A DNA stretch of 64,000 nt, taken from NCBI RefSeq assembly GCF_000585335.1, contig NZ_KK073872.1, positions 316,001-380,000 on the forward strand, read 5' to 3'. Shown here one piece after another: positions 35,497 to 43,535 of the stretch. Position 1 is the first letter of the stretch. Each line of letters starts with the position of its first letter. Under the pieces are notes generated by a model. That model was not told the DNA's origin. It was given only the letters and a program-made list of their open reading frames with translations, and did not search any database. Source of the DNA: Cloacibacillus evryensis DSM 19522. Its GTDB lineage: Bacteria > Synergistota > Synergistia > Synergistales > Synergistaceae. Both the position numbers and the translations under genes were made by a program.

Positions 35497-36690
35497 TTAA
35501 ATATAATCGGAGATATACGGCTTTTTATGGATGACCGCGTTATCGAGAAATTTTATCGTTTCTCTGTCGGCGTCGATCCTCTCCAGCGCGGCAAGCTCCG
35601 AGGCCCGCTTGTATCCCAGCAGCAGCGTCGTCAGCGTGCCGATGGACATTGCGGCGGTGTGGCGGCTGGCCGTTTTTGTCACTTCGCACCTGCCGCCGGC
35701 GATGTCGAGGGTAAGGCTCTGGTCGTTCCATTCCAGGAAGGGATCGGATATGCGGAGCGTGACGCCGCCGTTTGCTTCGCCGCGGAAGCGGTATTTCTCC
35801 AGGAACATCCTTGTATCGACGAGGCGTCCCATGATGTAGGGACGGATCGTCTCCTTGATCTCGCTGTCTTCGAAGCTGAAGGCGATCGGTTCGCTGAAAT
35901 AGTTGTAGCCGCGCACCTCGCCCACCATCGACTCATGCGCGCCGATGTATTTCCACAGCCCCTTGCGCGATTCCATATCGAGATAGATCATCTCCTTGAT
36001 ATACATGATATCGTCTTTGATGAGATAGACCATGTAACCGCGCGGCAGGTCGTCGTCCCGGTAATAGACGGCGACGGTGGTGTCGTCCTCGTCCCATTTC
36101 CAGTATTCGTCCCAGGCGAGGTTGTTGCGGAAGAGGCAGCCATGCGTCTGCTTTGCGAACTGCGTGTGCAGATCCATGAAGTCGGGGTCCTCCCAAGAGA
36201 CACGCCGGACGTATCCCGCCGCCTCGATGTTTTTGGGCAGCTGCACGTCACGAATGCTGTATGACATCTTGTCCGAGATGATCTCCCAGCCCTTTTTGCG
36301 GTAGAGAGGGATGGAATACGGATAGAGCAGGGAGATCGACTGCCTGTTGTCGCGCATCTCGCTGAGCCCCTTCTTCATCAATTGGGACATCAGCCCCAGC
36401 CCCGAGTATTCGGGGTAGGTGGATACGCTTGTGATGAAAGCTACCTGATAGACGACGGAGTGAATGTTCATCTCCAGCGGGTAGACGGCGAACTGTGAGA
36501 CGAGTTCGTCCCCGTCAAAACAGCCCCAGACGCTGGCGCGCTCCAACACGGGGAACTTTGACTGTTTGATGTCCTCATCCTCCCAGCCGCTCTCCAGCAG
36601 CGTCTTTTCCGTGACCTGAAAGGCGTAGCGCAGCAGGCCGTTGTATTGGTCAAGATCCTGTGCCGTTAATTTTCTGATGTCGATACTCAT
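35497..36690 (-). CDS. Eis-like GNAT acetyltransferase
   Basis: 397 residues, full length for the Eis family: an N-terminal GNAT domain with acetyl-CoA motif VSTYPEYSGLGLMSQLMKKG, a second degenerate GNAT domain, and a C-terminal SCP2-like domain. Starts MSIDIRKLTAQDLDQYNGLL. Eis proteins acetylate amines, including aminoglycosides, at several positions, but the physiological substrate in most bacteria is unknown. It lies 50 bp downstream of the yitT-like gene on the same strand. Confidence 0.88.
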   Translation of the reverse strand: MSIDIRKLTAQDLDQYNGLLRYAFQVTEKTLLESGWEDEDIKQSKFPVLERASVWGCFDGDELVSQFAVYPLEMNIHSVVYQVAFITSVSTYPEYSGLGLMSQLMKKGLSEMRDNRQSISLLYPYSIPLYRKKGWEIISDKMSYSIRDVQLPKNIEAAGYVRRVSWEDPDFMDLHTQFAKQTHGCLFRNNLAWDEYWKWDEDDTTVAVYYRDDDLPRGYMVYLIKDDIMYIKEMIYLDMESRKGLWKYIGAHESMVGEVRGYNYFSEPIAFSFEDSEIKETIRPYIMGRLVDTRMFLEKYRFRGEANGGVTLRISDPFLEWNDQSLTLDIAGGRCEVTKTASRHTAAMSIGTLTTLLLGYKRASELAALERIDADRETIKFLDNAVIHKKPYISDYI

Positions 36691-36740
36691 CCTGTCTTAT
36701 CATTCCTTTACCGCGTTCTCTCTCCGGTTATGAGGATATT

Positions 36741-37388
36741 TTACCTCTTTACCGGGCGGAAAATCTTTGCCTCCTGGATAAATCCGATCAGCAGGGATGA
36801 AACGGTGACCGTCACCAGCGAAAAGGCGATGCGGCTGAGCGGGATGTAGCTCAGCGACAGGGCCAGCACGATGATATCCGTCACAAGGTAGGCCCTGGCG
36901 ATCTTCCATTTGGTGACGCGGGCTATCGTCAGCGCCAGCGCGTCGTCTCCGCCGCCGGAACCGCCCTGTCTCACGATCAGGCCCACGCCCAGCCCGACAA
37001 ATACCCCGCCGCAGAGGGCGGCGAGCAGCGGCGTGCCGGTCATATCGGGCAGTACGCGCGGAAACTGCTCCCATAGCCTGAAAAAACTCGCGAGGCTCAG
37101 CGTCGCCACCGCGGAGAGCCGGATGAAAGCGCCGCCAAGGTATTTGAAAGCCAGCGAATAACAGGCGATGTCGAGCACCGGCGTAACTATTGAGGGAGAG
37201 ATCCCCAGCCAGTGATTCGCCAGCAAAATCATACCAAGCACGCCGCCCTCCGTCACTACGCCCAGTTGATGGATGTTGTAGACACCGAACGAACTGATCG
37301 CCGTACCTATCATGATTATAACTATTTTCCCGGGGGAAAGTCCCTCCATATTTTTCCGTATTAGATCGAGTAATATATTTTTTCCCAT
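36741..37388 (-). CDS. YitT-family membrane protein
   Basis: 215 residues with five to six hydrophobic helices (IVIIMIGTAISSFGVYNIHQ, GGVLGMILLANHWLG, GGVFVGLGVGLIVRQGGSGG). This is the YitT membrane domain; the usual C-terminal DUF2179 domain is absent, so the protein is shorter than typical members. Function of the family is unknown, transport being suspected. It has its own MerR-class promoter (37413-37443) and a divergent MerR gene, so it is probably the regulator's direct target. Confidence 0.88.
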   Translation of the reverse strand: MGKNILLDLIRKNMEGLSPGKIVIIMIGTAISSFGVYNIHQLGVVTEGGVLGMILLANHWLGISPSIVTPVLDIACYSLAFKYLGGAFIRLSAVATLSLASFFRLWEQFPRVLPDMTGTPLLAALCGGVFVGLGVGLIVRQGGSGGGDDALALTIARVTKWKIARAYLVTDIIVLALSLSYIPLSRIAFSLVTVTVSSLLIGFIQEAKIFRPVKR

Positions 37389-37412
37389 TTTGAAACGCTC
37401 CCTTTCGCAAAT

Positions 37413-37443
37413 ACTATAAACTCTGGCATAATACCAGGGTCAA
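37413..37443 (-). promoter_or_regulatory. MerR-class promoter of the yitT-like gene
   Basis: Minus strand: TTGACC, 19-bp spacer, TATAGT. The dyad CTGGTATTATGCCAG occupies the spacer and differs from the CTTAGAG dyads elsewhere in the window. It lies in the gap with the divergent MerR gene at 37483, its probable regulator. Confidence 0.8.
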
Positions 37444-37482
37444 GATAAATTTTGCGGCCTGTCCGCGAGGGGGAGCCTGACG

Positions 37483-38298
37483 GTGAAAAATTATTATAAA
37501 ATCAACGAGATATCCAAACTTTACGGTATCGGCGTCGATTCCCTCCGATACTATGAACGGCTGGGAATCCTGCGCCCGCGGCGGGACGTAAACGGCTACC
37601 GGCTATACAGCCTGAAGGAGATGTACAAACTGAACATCATCCGCGATCTGCGGCGGCTTGATTTTTCCATGGCACAGATAAAGGAGTACCTGGCGGACCA
37701 GAGCGTCGCCAATACTTTGGAGCTGCTGCGCCGCGAACAGGCGCTGCTTGCGGAACGGCTGCGGGAGCTGCTGACGCGCGAAGAGCTGATCAAAGAGAGG
37801 ATCGCCGTCCTCGATAACGCGCGGAATATCCGGACGGGAGTTTTTACCGTTAAGGACCTGCCGGACAGGTTTTGTGTGCGGCTCAGCGAACATATCGCGC
37901 GGGACGAAGAGATGGATTTCGCCGTCAAAAAACTTCACCGGCAGCATGAAGAGAAGATCAGGGACTTCGGCAATCAGATTATCGGAGCCTTCCCATCTAT
38001 GGAGAATTTGAGGAACGGCATTTCCAATGTCTATGAAGCAGTGTTTTTTATTCTGGAACGGCGGTCGCCCGACTATGATTTCATCCTGCCGGCGGGAGAA
38101 TATCTCTCTTATTTCTACGGCGGCGGCTATGGGCAGAACGCGAAAAGGATGGAGGAGCTGCTCGCCTATGCAAAAGAGGAGGGGCTGCGCCTGTCCGGCG
38201 AGCCCTTTGAGATGTACGAGATAGACAACCGCGACACCGTAAGAGAGGAGGAATTCCTCACGGAGATACAGGTGCGGGTGGCGGCCCCGCGACAGTGA
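37483..38298 (+). CDS. MerR family regulator with C-terminal effector domain
   Basis: 271 residues from GTG 37483 (KNYYKINEISKLYGIGVDSL). N-terminal HTH with RYYERLGILRPRRDVNGYRL, a long coiled-coil (RREQALLAERLRELLTREEL), and a C-terminal domain of about 150 residues, as in BmrR/BltR-type multidrug-sensing MerR proteins. Divergent from the yitT-like gene, whose 19-bp-spacer promoter carries a distinct CTGG-type dyad. It probably activates that gene on ligand binding. Confidence 0.9.
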   Translation: MKNYYKINEISKLYGIGVDSLRYYERLGILRPRRDVNGYRLYSLKEMYKLNIIRDLRRLDFSMAQIKEYLADQSVANTLELLRREQALLAERLRELLTREELIKERIAVLDNARNIRTGVFTVKDLPDRFCVRLSEHIARDEEMDFAVKKLHRQHEEKIRDFGNQIIGAFPSMENLRNGISNVYEAVFFILERRSPDYDFILPAGEYLSYFYGGGYGQNAKRMEELLAYAKEEGLRLSGEPFEMYEIDNRDTVREEEFLTEIQVRVAAPRQ

Positions 38299-38355
38299 GC
38301 GTCTTTTACGGGGATGTCCGGGGAGAGGCGGCCGCTCTCATAGGCGGAACCTTTG

Positions 38356-39087
38356 CTAAGCGGAAGGCACGCTCTCCCTTGCCTCTATGCGTCCCGCTAT
38401 TATCAGCCCGAGCTCGAAGAGCAGCCAGGTCGGTATGGCGAGCATGAGCTGGCTGACGATGTCGGGAGGGGTGAGGATGGCGGCGGCGATCAGGATCGCC
38501 GTGGCGATGTAGGGCCGCTTGCGGCGCAGGCTCCCGCAGGATATCACGCCGAAGCGGACCGCCAGCAGGACGATGATCGGGGACTGAAACATGACGCCGA
38601 AGGCCAGCGTCAGCCATCCGGCCAGATTTAAAAAGTTTGCGAGCCCGATGCTCGGCCGGAGCTCCGCCGTGGCGAAGCCGCCGGAAAAGTTCATCATCAG
38701 CGGCAGTATGAGGCCGATGCTGAAGGCCGCGCCGCAGAAAAAGAGTAAAGATGATGAAACGATGCAGCAGCCGAGGGCCTTGCGCTCCCTTTTATAAAGC
38801 GCCGGCAGCAGGAAACGCCATAATTGCAGGATGTTCCACGGATAGGCGGCCAGCAGCGCGGCGATCAGCGCCAGCCGCAGCCGGACCCAGAGCACCTCCA
38901 TCGGCGCGAAGTAATGCAGCGTGCCGGCCGATTCCGGAAAACACCACCGTACCAGCGCGTTGATGAGGTACGGCGACGCCAGATATCCGACGGGATAGAG
39001 GACGGCCGTCGCCGCCGCGCACCGCAGCAGCGCGTCCCTCAGCGCCTCGAGATGGGGGGCGAGGGTCTCTTCGTGATCGTTCGTCAT
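38356..39087 (-). CDS. tatC: Sec-independent protein translocase TatC
   Basis: 243 residues with six membrane helices. TatC marks: the N-terminal HLEALRDALLRC, SPYLINALVRWCFPE, and FYFA-type segment YFAPMEVLWVRLRLALIAA. TatC binds the twin-arginine signal and, with TatA, exports folded cofactor proteins. It overlaps the tatA stop (ATGA), so the two are coupled. A Tat substrate with an RR signal is encoded 130-180 bp upstream on the same strand (39475-40134), suggesting a small dedicated Tat locus. No tatB is present, as usual for TatAC systems. Confidence 0.93.
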   Translation of the reverse strand: MTNDHEETLAPHLEALRDALLRCAAATAVLYPVGYLASPYLINALVRWCFPESAGTLHYFAPMEVLWVRLRLALIAALLAAYPWNILQLWRFLLPALYKRERKALGCCIVSSSLLFFCGAAFSIGLILPLMMNFSGGFATAELRPSIGLANFLNLAGWLTLAFGVMFQSPIIVLLAVRFGVISCGSLRRKRPYIATAILIAAAILTPPDIVSQLMLAIPTWLLFELGLIIAGRIEARESVPSA

Positions 39088-39296
39088 TCTTTTCCCGTAT
39101 TTTTATCTTCGCCCTCGGCGGCCCTTTCCGCCGCTTCCATAAATTCGCGGCTCTCGGCGTTCAACTCCTCCTTTGCCTTTTTAAATTCATAAGATGCGCG
39201 TCCCATTGCCCGCGCCAGTTCGGGGATGCGCTTAGCTCCGAATACGATGAGGATGAACAGGGCGATCAAAATTATTTCCGTAAATCCAAGTGACAT
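39084..39296 (-). CDS. tatA: Twin-arginine translocase subunit TatA
   Basis: 70 residues from ATG 39296 behind CAGGAGGTA. One N-terminal helix (GFTEIILIALFILIVFGAK), the FGAKRIPELARAMGRA hinge and amphipathic helix, then a charged tail (EDKNTGKE). TatA forms the pore-like part of the Tat translocon. Coupled to tatC by a 4-base overlap. Confidence 0.93.
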   Translation of the reverse strand: MSLGFTEIILIALFILIVFGAKRIPELARAMGRASYEFKKAKEELNAESREFMEAAERAAEGEDKNTGKE

Positions 39297-39474
39297 GCCA
39301 AATACCTCCTGTTGTTTGTTGTCTTGCGGAAGCGGCGGGAACATTTACGGCAAAAAGCGATCTCCCCGCTTTGTCGGATCGTGTTCCTGTGATATCGCCG
39401 CTCTGATTGCTTACGCCGTTATGGCGCGCCAATGGCAAAAACTGCCGGCTTCCCGCAATTTTGCCGGGCTTTTC

Positions 39475-40134
39475 CTAAAGCGTTTTGCCGAGCCGGTAGG
39501 CCGCCTCAACGTATTTTGTGTTGTTCACCGCCCCCTCCGGCCAGACCCCGGGGACGATGATCTGCCCCGCGTCCTCCCAGCCGAGGTATTTCAGCAGCAC
39601 GTTGTAATGAGAGATGATCGGCGCCGCTTCGGAGGCGGCGGTATTGGCGTAGGTCATCATCAGCACCGCCCTTTTATGGACGTGGATCTTTCCGTTGAGC
39701 GCGTAGAAGCGGTCGATCACGCTTTTGAGCTGCGCCGAGATCCCGAAATAATACATCGGCGTCGCGAAGGCGACCAGATCGGCGGGGACAAGATGTTCGC
39801 GCACGAAGGAGAAGTCGTCCTGATATACGCAGGGGCCGTCCATCCCGCAGTGGCTGCAGGCGGAACAGGGATGTACGTTTTTTAACGCGGCGTCGAAACG
39901 CGCGGTTTCATGCCCCGCCTCCTTCGCGCCGCGGATGAACTGCGCGGCGAGCGCGCCCGAATTGCTGTTTTTGCGCGGGCTGCCGGTGATCACGAGTATC
40001 TTCATTTTTTTATCGCCAGCTTTCCTTCCGACGTTTGCCGGCTGCGCGGCGGCGAGCAGCGGCGCGCCGAGAAGCGTGCCCCCCGTGACCGCGGCGGCCG
40101 TTAAAGATGCTTTGATGAAATCTCTTCTGTTCAT
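39475..40134 (-). CDS. Tat-exported NAD(P)H/FMN reductase-like flavoprotein
   Basis: 219 residues from ATG 40134 behind GAGGAG. The twin-arginine signal is MNRRDFIKASLTAAAVTGG, ending near LLAAAQPA. The mature part is a flavodoxin-fold reductase: ILVITGSPRKNSNSGALAAQ for FMN phosphate and FATPMYYFGISAQLKSVIDR. CSACSHCGMDGPCVYQDDF is a cysteine cluster like that of iron-sulfur flavoproteins. Export by Tat means FMN (and any Fe-S cluster) is inserted before export. Controlled by MerR-class promoter d; downstream lie tatA and tatC. Confidence 0.92.
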   Translation of the reverse strand: MNRRDFIKASLTAAAVTGGTLLGAPLLAAAQPANVGRKAGDKKMKILVITGSPRKNSNSGALAAQFIRGAKEAGHETARFDAALKNVHPCSACSHCGMDGPCVYQDDFSFVREHLVPADLVAFATPMYYFGISAQLKSVIDRFYALNGKIHVHKRAVLMMTYANTAASEAAPIISHYNVLLKYLGWEDAGQIIVPGVWPEGAVNNTKYVEAAYRLGKTL

Positions 40135-40180
40135 GTCCGTTTCTCCTCTCTGTCTTGAACGTTTTTGTGCGATGGCTAAG

Positions 40181-40211
40181 AGGCTACACTCTGGAGCCGG
40201 CTCCAAGTCAA
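40181..40211 (-). promoter_or_regulatory. MerR-class promoter/operator (copy d)
   Basis: Minus strand TTGACT, 19-bp spacer, TAGCCT. The core TGGAGCCGGCTCCA (40192-40205) is a perfect 14-bp palindrome. It sits between the FMN/Fe-S gene and the Tat flavoprotein gene, so the latter has its own start. Confidence 0.8.
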
Positions 40212-40224
40212 GCGCGGAAAATTT

Positions 40225-41382
40225 TTATGGCATCCGGAATAGGGTCATTATCGACGAGACAAAGAAAATGGCCGACATTGTCAGTTTCAACGCGCGCGGC
40301 GCGGAGGCGGCGCAGACCGACGAGTCGCCCTGAGCGAATTTTATCAGCGTGCCGGTGGGGCAGAGGAAGCGGCAGTAGGGGCGCGGCGTGACGAGCGAGA
40401 GCGCGAAAAAGACGCCCGCGAGGACCAGCACCGGCCAGGCGGCGCGCCGGAAGAGGAAGGCGGAGAAGAGTTCGTAGTCCATCAGCTCAAAGCCGACGCC
40501 GAGCCACATCAGCAGCATCATCGCCATCCATACGGCCTCCCGCAGCCGGCCGAGCCATTTTATCGCGTCGGCGGGAAGCTTTGCCTTGGGAACAGGTATC
40601 CGGCCTAAAAGTTCCTGCAGCGAGCCGAGCGGGCATATCCACGAACAATAGTGTCCCTTTTTTCCGAAGAGGGGCATGATGAAGGCGGCAAAGAGAAGCG
40701 CAAGCGCCGGCGCGGCATTCCATGACCTTACCCCGTTGGCGGCGAAGCCGGTCAGCAATGAGAGCGAGATGAAGGTCCCGCTCCAAAAGCCGAGGACCGC
40801 GGTGTTGGCCAGCAGCTGGAGGGGGCGGTATTTGGGCGACCTTATGAATAGGGGAAGAAACAGTCCGCAGAGAGCCACGGCGAGCGCCGCCAAAGCGCCG
40901 GCCCCGGGGCGGCTCCCTTCGCGCGGAGCTTCCGCCGCCGTTCCCCGCGCGTATTCCATGCCGCGCCGGAAGGTCCCGATCACGGCGTTTGACGATATCG
41001 TCGCGCCGCTCACCGCCGCGACCTCTTTGTTCAGCGCCTCCTCCGCCGTCAGGCCGTTCCAGGCGGAGAGGATATTGCTTTCCACCTGCGCGAAAAAGGG
41101 CGGCGTCTCGTAATTATCCTGTGCCTCGACGCGGACGACGCGCCCCTCTTTCATATATATGTGAAGCGGGATGCCGCCGCCGAAGCCCAGAATATCCTTT
41201 GCCAGCCCCTCGGTGGAGATGACGCGCGATCCGTCTTCCGCCGTCCATTCCGTCCGTGTTCCCCCGCCCTTCTGATCGCCCGGAGCGACGCCCAACAGCT
41301 TTCCGTCCCTGTTGAACGCGGCTGCCGCGATCAACAGCAGCGCGGCAGCGAGAAAGGCGATCCGGTTGAATTTTATTTTCAT
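40225..41382 (-). CDS. FMN-binding / 4Fe-4S membrane protein (NosR/NapH-like)
   Basis: 385 residues from ATG 41382. After an N-terminal helix (IAFLAAALLLIAAAAFN) comes a periplasmic FMN-binding domain ending in AVSGATISSNAVIGTFRRGM; SGAT is the motif whose Thr carries covalent FMN in RnfG/NqrC/NosR. Then four to five membrane helices and two cysteine clusters, CSWICPLGSLQELLGR and CRFLCPTGTLIKFAQ, as in NapH/NosR. The design passes electrons across the membrane to periplasmic acceptors. It shares MerR-class control with exported flavodoxins, which are plausible but unproven acceptors. Confidence 0.9.
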   Translation of the reverse strand: MKIKFNRIAFLAAALLLIAAAAFNRDGKLLGVAPGDQKGGGTRTEWTAEDGSRVISTEGLAKDILGFGGGIPLHIYMKEGRVVRVEAQDNYETPPFFAQVESNILSAWNGLTAEEALNKEVAAVSGATISSNAVIGTFRRGMEYARGTAAEAPREGSRPGAGALAALAVALCGLFLPLFIRSPKYRPLQLLANTAVLGFWSGTFISLSLLTGFAANGVRSWNAAPALALLFAAFIMPLFGKKGHYCSWICPLGSLQELLGRIPVPKAKLPADAIKWLGRLREAVWMAMMLLMWLGVGFELMDYELFSAFLFRRAAWPVLVLAGVFFALSLVTPRPYCRFLCPTGTLIKFAQGDSSVCAASAPRALKLTMSAIFFVSSIMTLFRMP

Positions 41383-41416
41383 GGCATATTTCCCCCCGAA
41401 CCTTATGTTTGCGGCG

Positions 41417-41447
41417 ATTATAAATGCTGGAGTTGACTCCAACGCAA
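41417..41447 (-). promoter_or_regulatory. MerR-class promoter/operator (copy e), divergent
   Basis: Minus strand TTGCGT, 19-bp spacer, perfect TATAAT; dyad GTTGGAGTCAACTCCAGC. Drives the FMN/4Fe-4S gene. It lies 36 bp from copy f, which faces the other way. Confidence 0.8.
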
Positions 41448-41483
41448 GCGGTCAAAGCCAGAAAATTTTTTAAAAATTCACAC

Positions 41484-41514
41484 TTGACTTAGAGTTAACT
41501 CCAGCGAATAAGCT
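41484..41514 (+). promoter_or_regulatory. MerR-class promoter/operator (copy f), divergent
   Basis: TTGACT, 19-bp spacer, TAAGCT; dyad CTTAGAGTTAACTCCAGC. Drives the CMD protein gene and probably the genes after it. Confidence 0.8.
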
Positions 41515-41616
41515 TTATCCGCGCCGCCGAAGAGGAGGCGCGCCCTGCCGCCGGCAAAAATTGCCGCGCGAGGCCGGATGCGTAAATAAAAATATAAATA
41601 CGGAGGGATGACAGCA

Positions 41617-42495
41617 ATGCCGCAGTTCAAGTATTTCATGATATCGATGGCGGTACTCGCCCTTGTTATGGCGATGACACTGCTGCTGGAAAGGGCCTGC
41701 TCAGCGGAGGAGATGGTTCCGGAATGGGCGCTGAAGGCGCAGCTGAGGGAGAGGAGCGATTTTGGCCGCCCGAAGTTTGAGGAACTCTTCAAGGGGCGCG
41801 ACGGGGCGCGCTATGGCGACGAGGAGCTGGTCGCCGTCATGGACCGTTTCCTCTACGGGGATATCTTCCGGCGCGGGACGCTGACGGACAAACAGCGCGA
41901 ACTCATCACGCTCGCCGTGCTGACGACGAACCGGAACCTCGACGACCTCAAGGCGCATGTGAAGGCCTCGCTCAACATCGGCGTCACGCCGGAAGAGATA
42001 AAAGAGGCGGTCTACCAGTGCGCTCCCTACATCGGATTTACCAAGGCGCTTGAGGGCGCCTACGCGATGAACGAGGCCTTCCGCGAGAAAAAGATCAAGC
42101 TGCCGCTCGCGAGCCAGGCGACGGTGACGGAAAAGGACCGTTACGCGAAGGGCTTCGTAACGCAGAAGTCCATCTTCCCCGCCGGACTTGACGGCATGTA
42201 CCAGAGTTCGCCGGAAAACAGAAAACACATGGCGGAGTATCTCGCCTCCGTCTGCTTCGGAGATTTCTACACGCGCGGCGCGATAGACGTAAAAATGCGC
42301 GAGATACTCACCCTCTGCGTCCTCTCGGCGCAGGGCGGCTGCGAGAGCCAGGTCAAAAGCCATGTACAGGCCAACCTCAACGTCGGCAACGACGAAGATC
42401 TGATGATCGAGGCGATCACCCAGTGCCTGCCCTTTATCGGGTTCCCGCGCACGCTCAACGCGCTGGCCTGCGTCGCGGAAGTCGTTAAAAAATAG
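41617..42495 (+). CDS. Membrane-anchored/exported double carboxymuconolactone decarboxylase-domain protein
   Basis: 292 residues from ATG 41617; the ATG at 41608 is only one base after GGAGGG, while 41617 is at normal distance. N-terminal hydrophobic segment YFMISMAVLALVMAMTLLLE. Two CMD domains follow: RELITLAVLTTNRNLDDLKAHV...YIGFTKALEG and REILTLCVLSAQGGCESQVKSH...FIGFPRTLNA. Neither has the CxxC of AhpD, so a thiol peroxidase role is unlikely. First gene after MerR-class promoter f, followed by the MerR gene itself, an exported flavodoxin and a cupin. Similar in layout to 56431-57180. Confidence 0.9.
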   Translation: MPQFKYFMISMAVLALVMAMTLLLERACSAEEMVPEWALKAQLRERSDFGRPKFEELFKGRDGARYGDEELVAVMDRFLYGDIFRRGTLTDKQRELITLAVLTTNRNLDDLKAHVKASLNIGVTPEEIKEAVYQCAPYIGFTKALEGAYAMNEAFREKKIKLPLASQATVTEKDRYAKGFVTQKSIFPAGLDGMYQSSPENRKHMAEYLASVCFGDFYTRGAIDVKMREILTLCVLSAQGGCESQVKSHVQANLNVGNDEDLMIEAITQCLPFIGFPRTLNALACVAEVVKK

Positions 42496-42519
42496 ATCTT
42501 GCGCGGCGCGTAAGAACCT

Positions 42520-42876
42520 TTGACGGAGGTGGGGAAAATATACATTACCGAAGCAAGCAATAAAACCGGGCTGTCGGTGGAGACACTTCGTTATTACGAA
42601 AAAGTGGGGCTGATACCGAGAGTCGAGCGCACCGATGCCGGGCTGCGCCGCTACGGGGAGACGGACTGCTGCTGGATAGAGTTCATAAAGTGCATGAGGG
42701 ACGCCGGCGTTCCCATAGACGTTCTCGTCGAGTACGTCCTGCTCTATCAGCAGGGGGAGTCCACCAGGCAAAAACGGTCGCTGATGCTGGCCGAGCAGAT
42801 GAGGCTGCTGGACGAGAAGATCGCCGAATTACAGCGGACGCGCGAAAAGCTGCGTATGAAAATAACGTCGCATTAA
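42520..42876 (+). CDS. MerR family regulator, AdhR-like (probable master regulator of the CTTAGAG promoters)
   Basis: Up to 118 residues. HTH: TEASNKTGLSVETLRYYEKVGL, then the AdhR-type block WIEFIKCMRDAGVPIDVLVEY with the conserved Cys, and a C-terminal coiled coil (LAEQMRLLDEKIAELQRTRE). AdhR of Bacillus senses aldehydes through this Cys (Cys52 there). The start is unclear: TTG 42520 and GTG 42529 lack a ribosome site, while GGAGG (42525-42529) sits 8 bases before ATA 42538. Counting from ATA the Cys is residue 52. It lies 25 bp after the CMD gene under promoter f, so it is probably autoregulated. Confidence 0.88.
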   Translation: MTEVGKIYITEASNKTGLSVETLRYYEKVGLIPRVERTDAGLRRYGETDCCWIEFIKCMRDAGVPIDVLVEYVLLYQQGESTRQKRSLMLAEQMRLLDEKIAELQRTREKLRMKITSH

Positions 42877-42947
42877 ATAAACAGGTTATCCCCTCGCGAA
42901 AAAGCGCGGGAAAAACAACTATAAAAACATATCACGGAGGTAAAACT

Positions 42948-43523
42948 ATGGAGACAAAAATGTTAATGATCGCGATCGTATGCGCGGCGGCCGCGGGCCT
43001 CGCCGCGCTGGGACAGGCCGTCAAGGCCGAGGCCGCCGTCGCCGCGGAACCGGCGAAGATCCTGATCGCCTACTACTCGTACAGCGGCAACACGAAGGCC
43101 GTGGCGGAGCAGATACAGAAGGCGACCGGCGGAGAAATCTTTGAGATCAAGCCGGCAAAGGCCTATCCTGCAAGCTACAACGAATGCGTCGATCAGGCGA
43201 AAAAAGAGTGCGGCGAAGGCTTCAAGCCGCAGCTTGCGGGGGCGCTGCCGGACGTCTCCAAATACGACGTGGTCTTCGTCGGCACCCCGAACTGGTGGGG
43301 CACGATGGCGCCGCCCGTCCTCAGCTTCCTCTCCGCCCGTAATTTTGCCGGCAAGACCGTCATCCCGTTCATGACGCACGGCGGCGGCGGAGTCCAGCGC
43401 TGCGAGGCCGACATCTGCAAGGCGGCTCCGAAAGCGGCCTTTGGAAAGATCGGCGTCTTCTCCGGGAACGGCGGCTCCTCTGTGGCGGGCTGGATCAAGG
43501 AAGTCGTAACGGTCAAAAGATAG
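42948..43523 (+). CDS. Exported flavodoxin
   Basis: 191 residues behind ACGGAGG. Signal peptide METKMLMIAIVCAAAAGLAA ending near VKAEAA. FMN loop ILIAYYSYSGNTKAVAEQI; the other loops are GTPNWWGTMAPPVLSFL and THGGGGVQRCEADI. Same family as 24628-25197; the Sec-type signal implies that FMN must be bound outside the cytoplasm or the protein stays anchored. It follows the MerR gene by 71 bp and precedes the cupin by 12 bp. Confidence 0.92.
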   Translation: METKMLMIAIVCAAAAGLAALGQAVKAEAAVAAEPAKILIAYYSYSGNTKAVAEQIQKATGGEIFEIKPAKAYPASYNECVDQAKKECGEGFKPQLAGALPDVSKYDVVFVGTPNWWGTMAPPVLSFLSARNFAGKTVIPFMTHGGGGVQRCEADICKAAPKAAFGKIGVFSGNGGSSVAGWIKEVVTVKR

Positions 43524-43535
43524 GGAAAGGATAAG

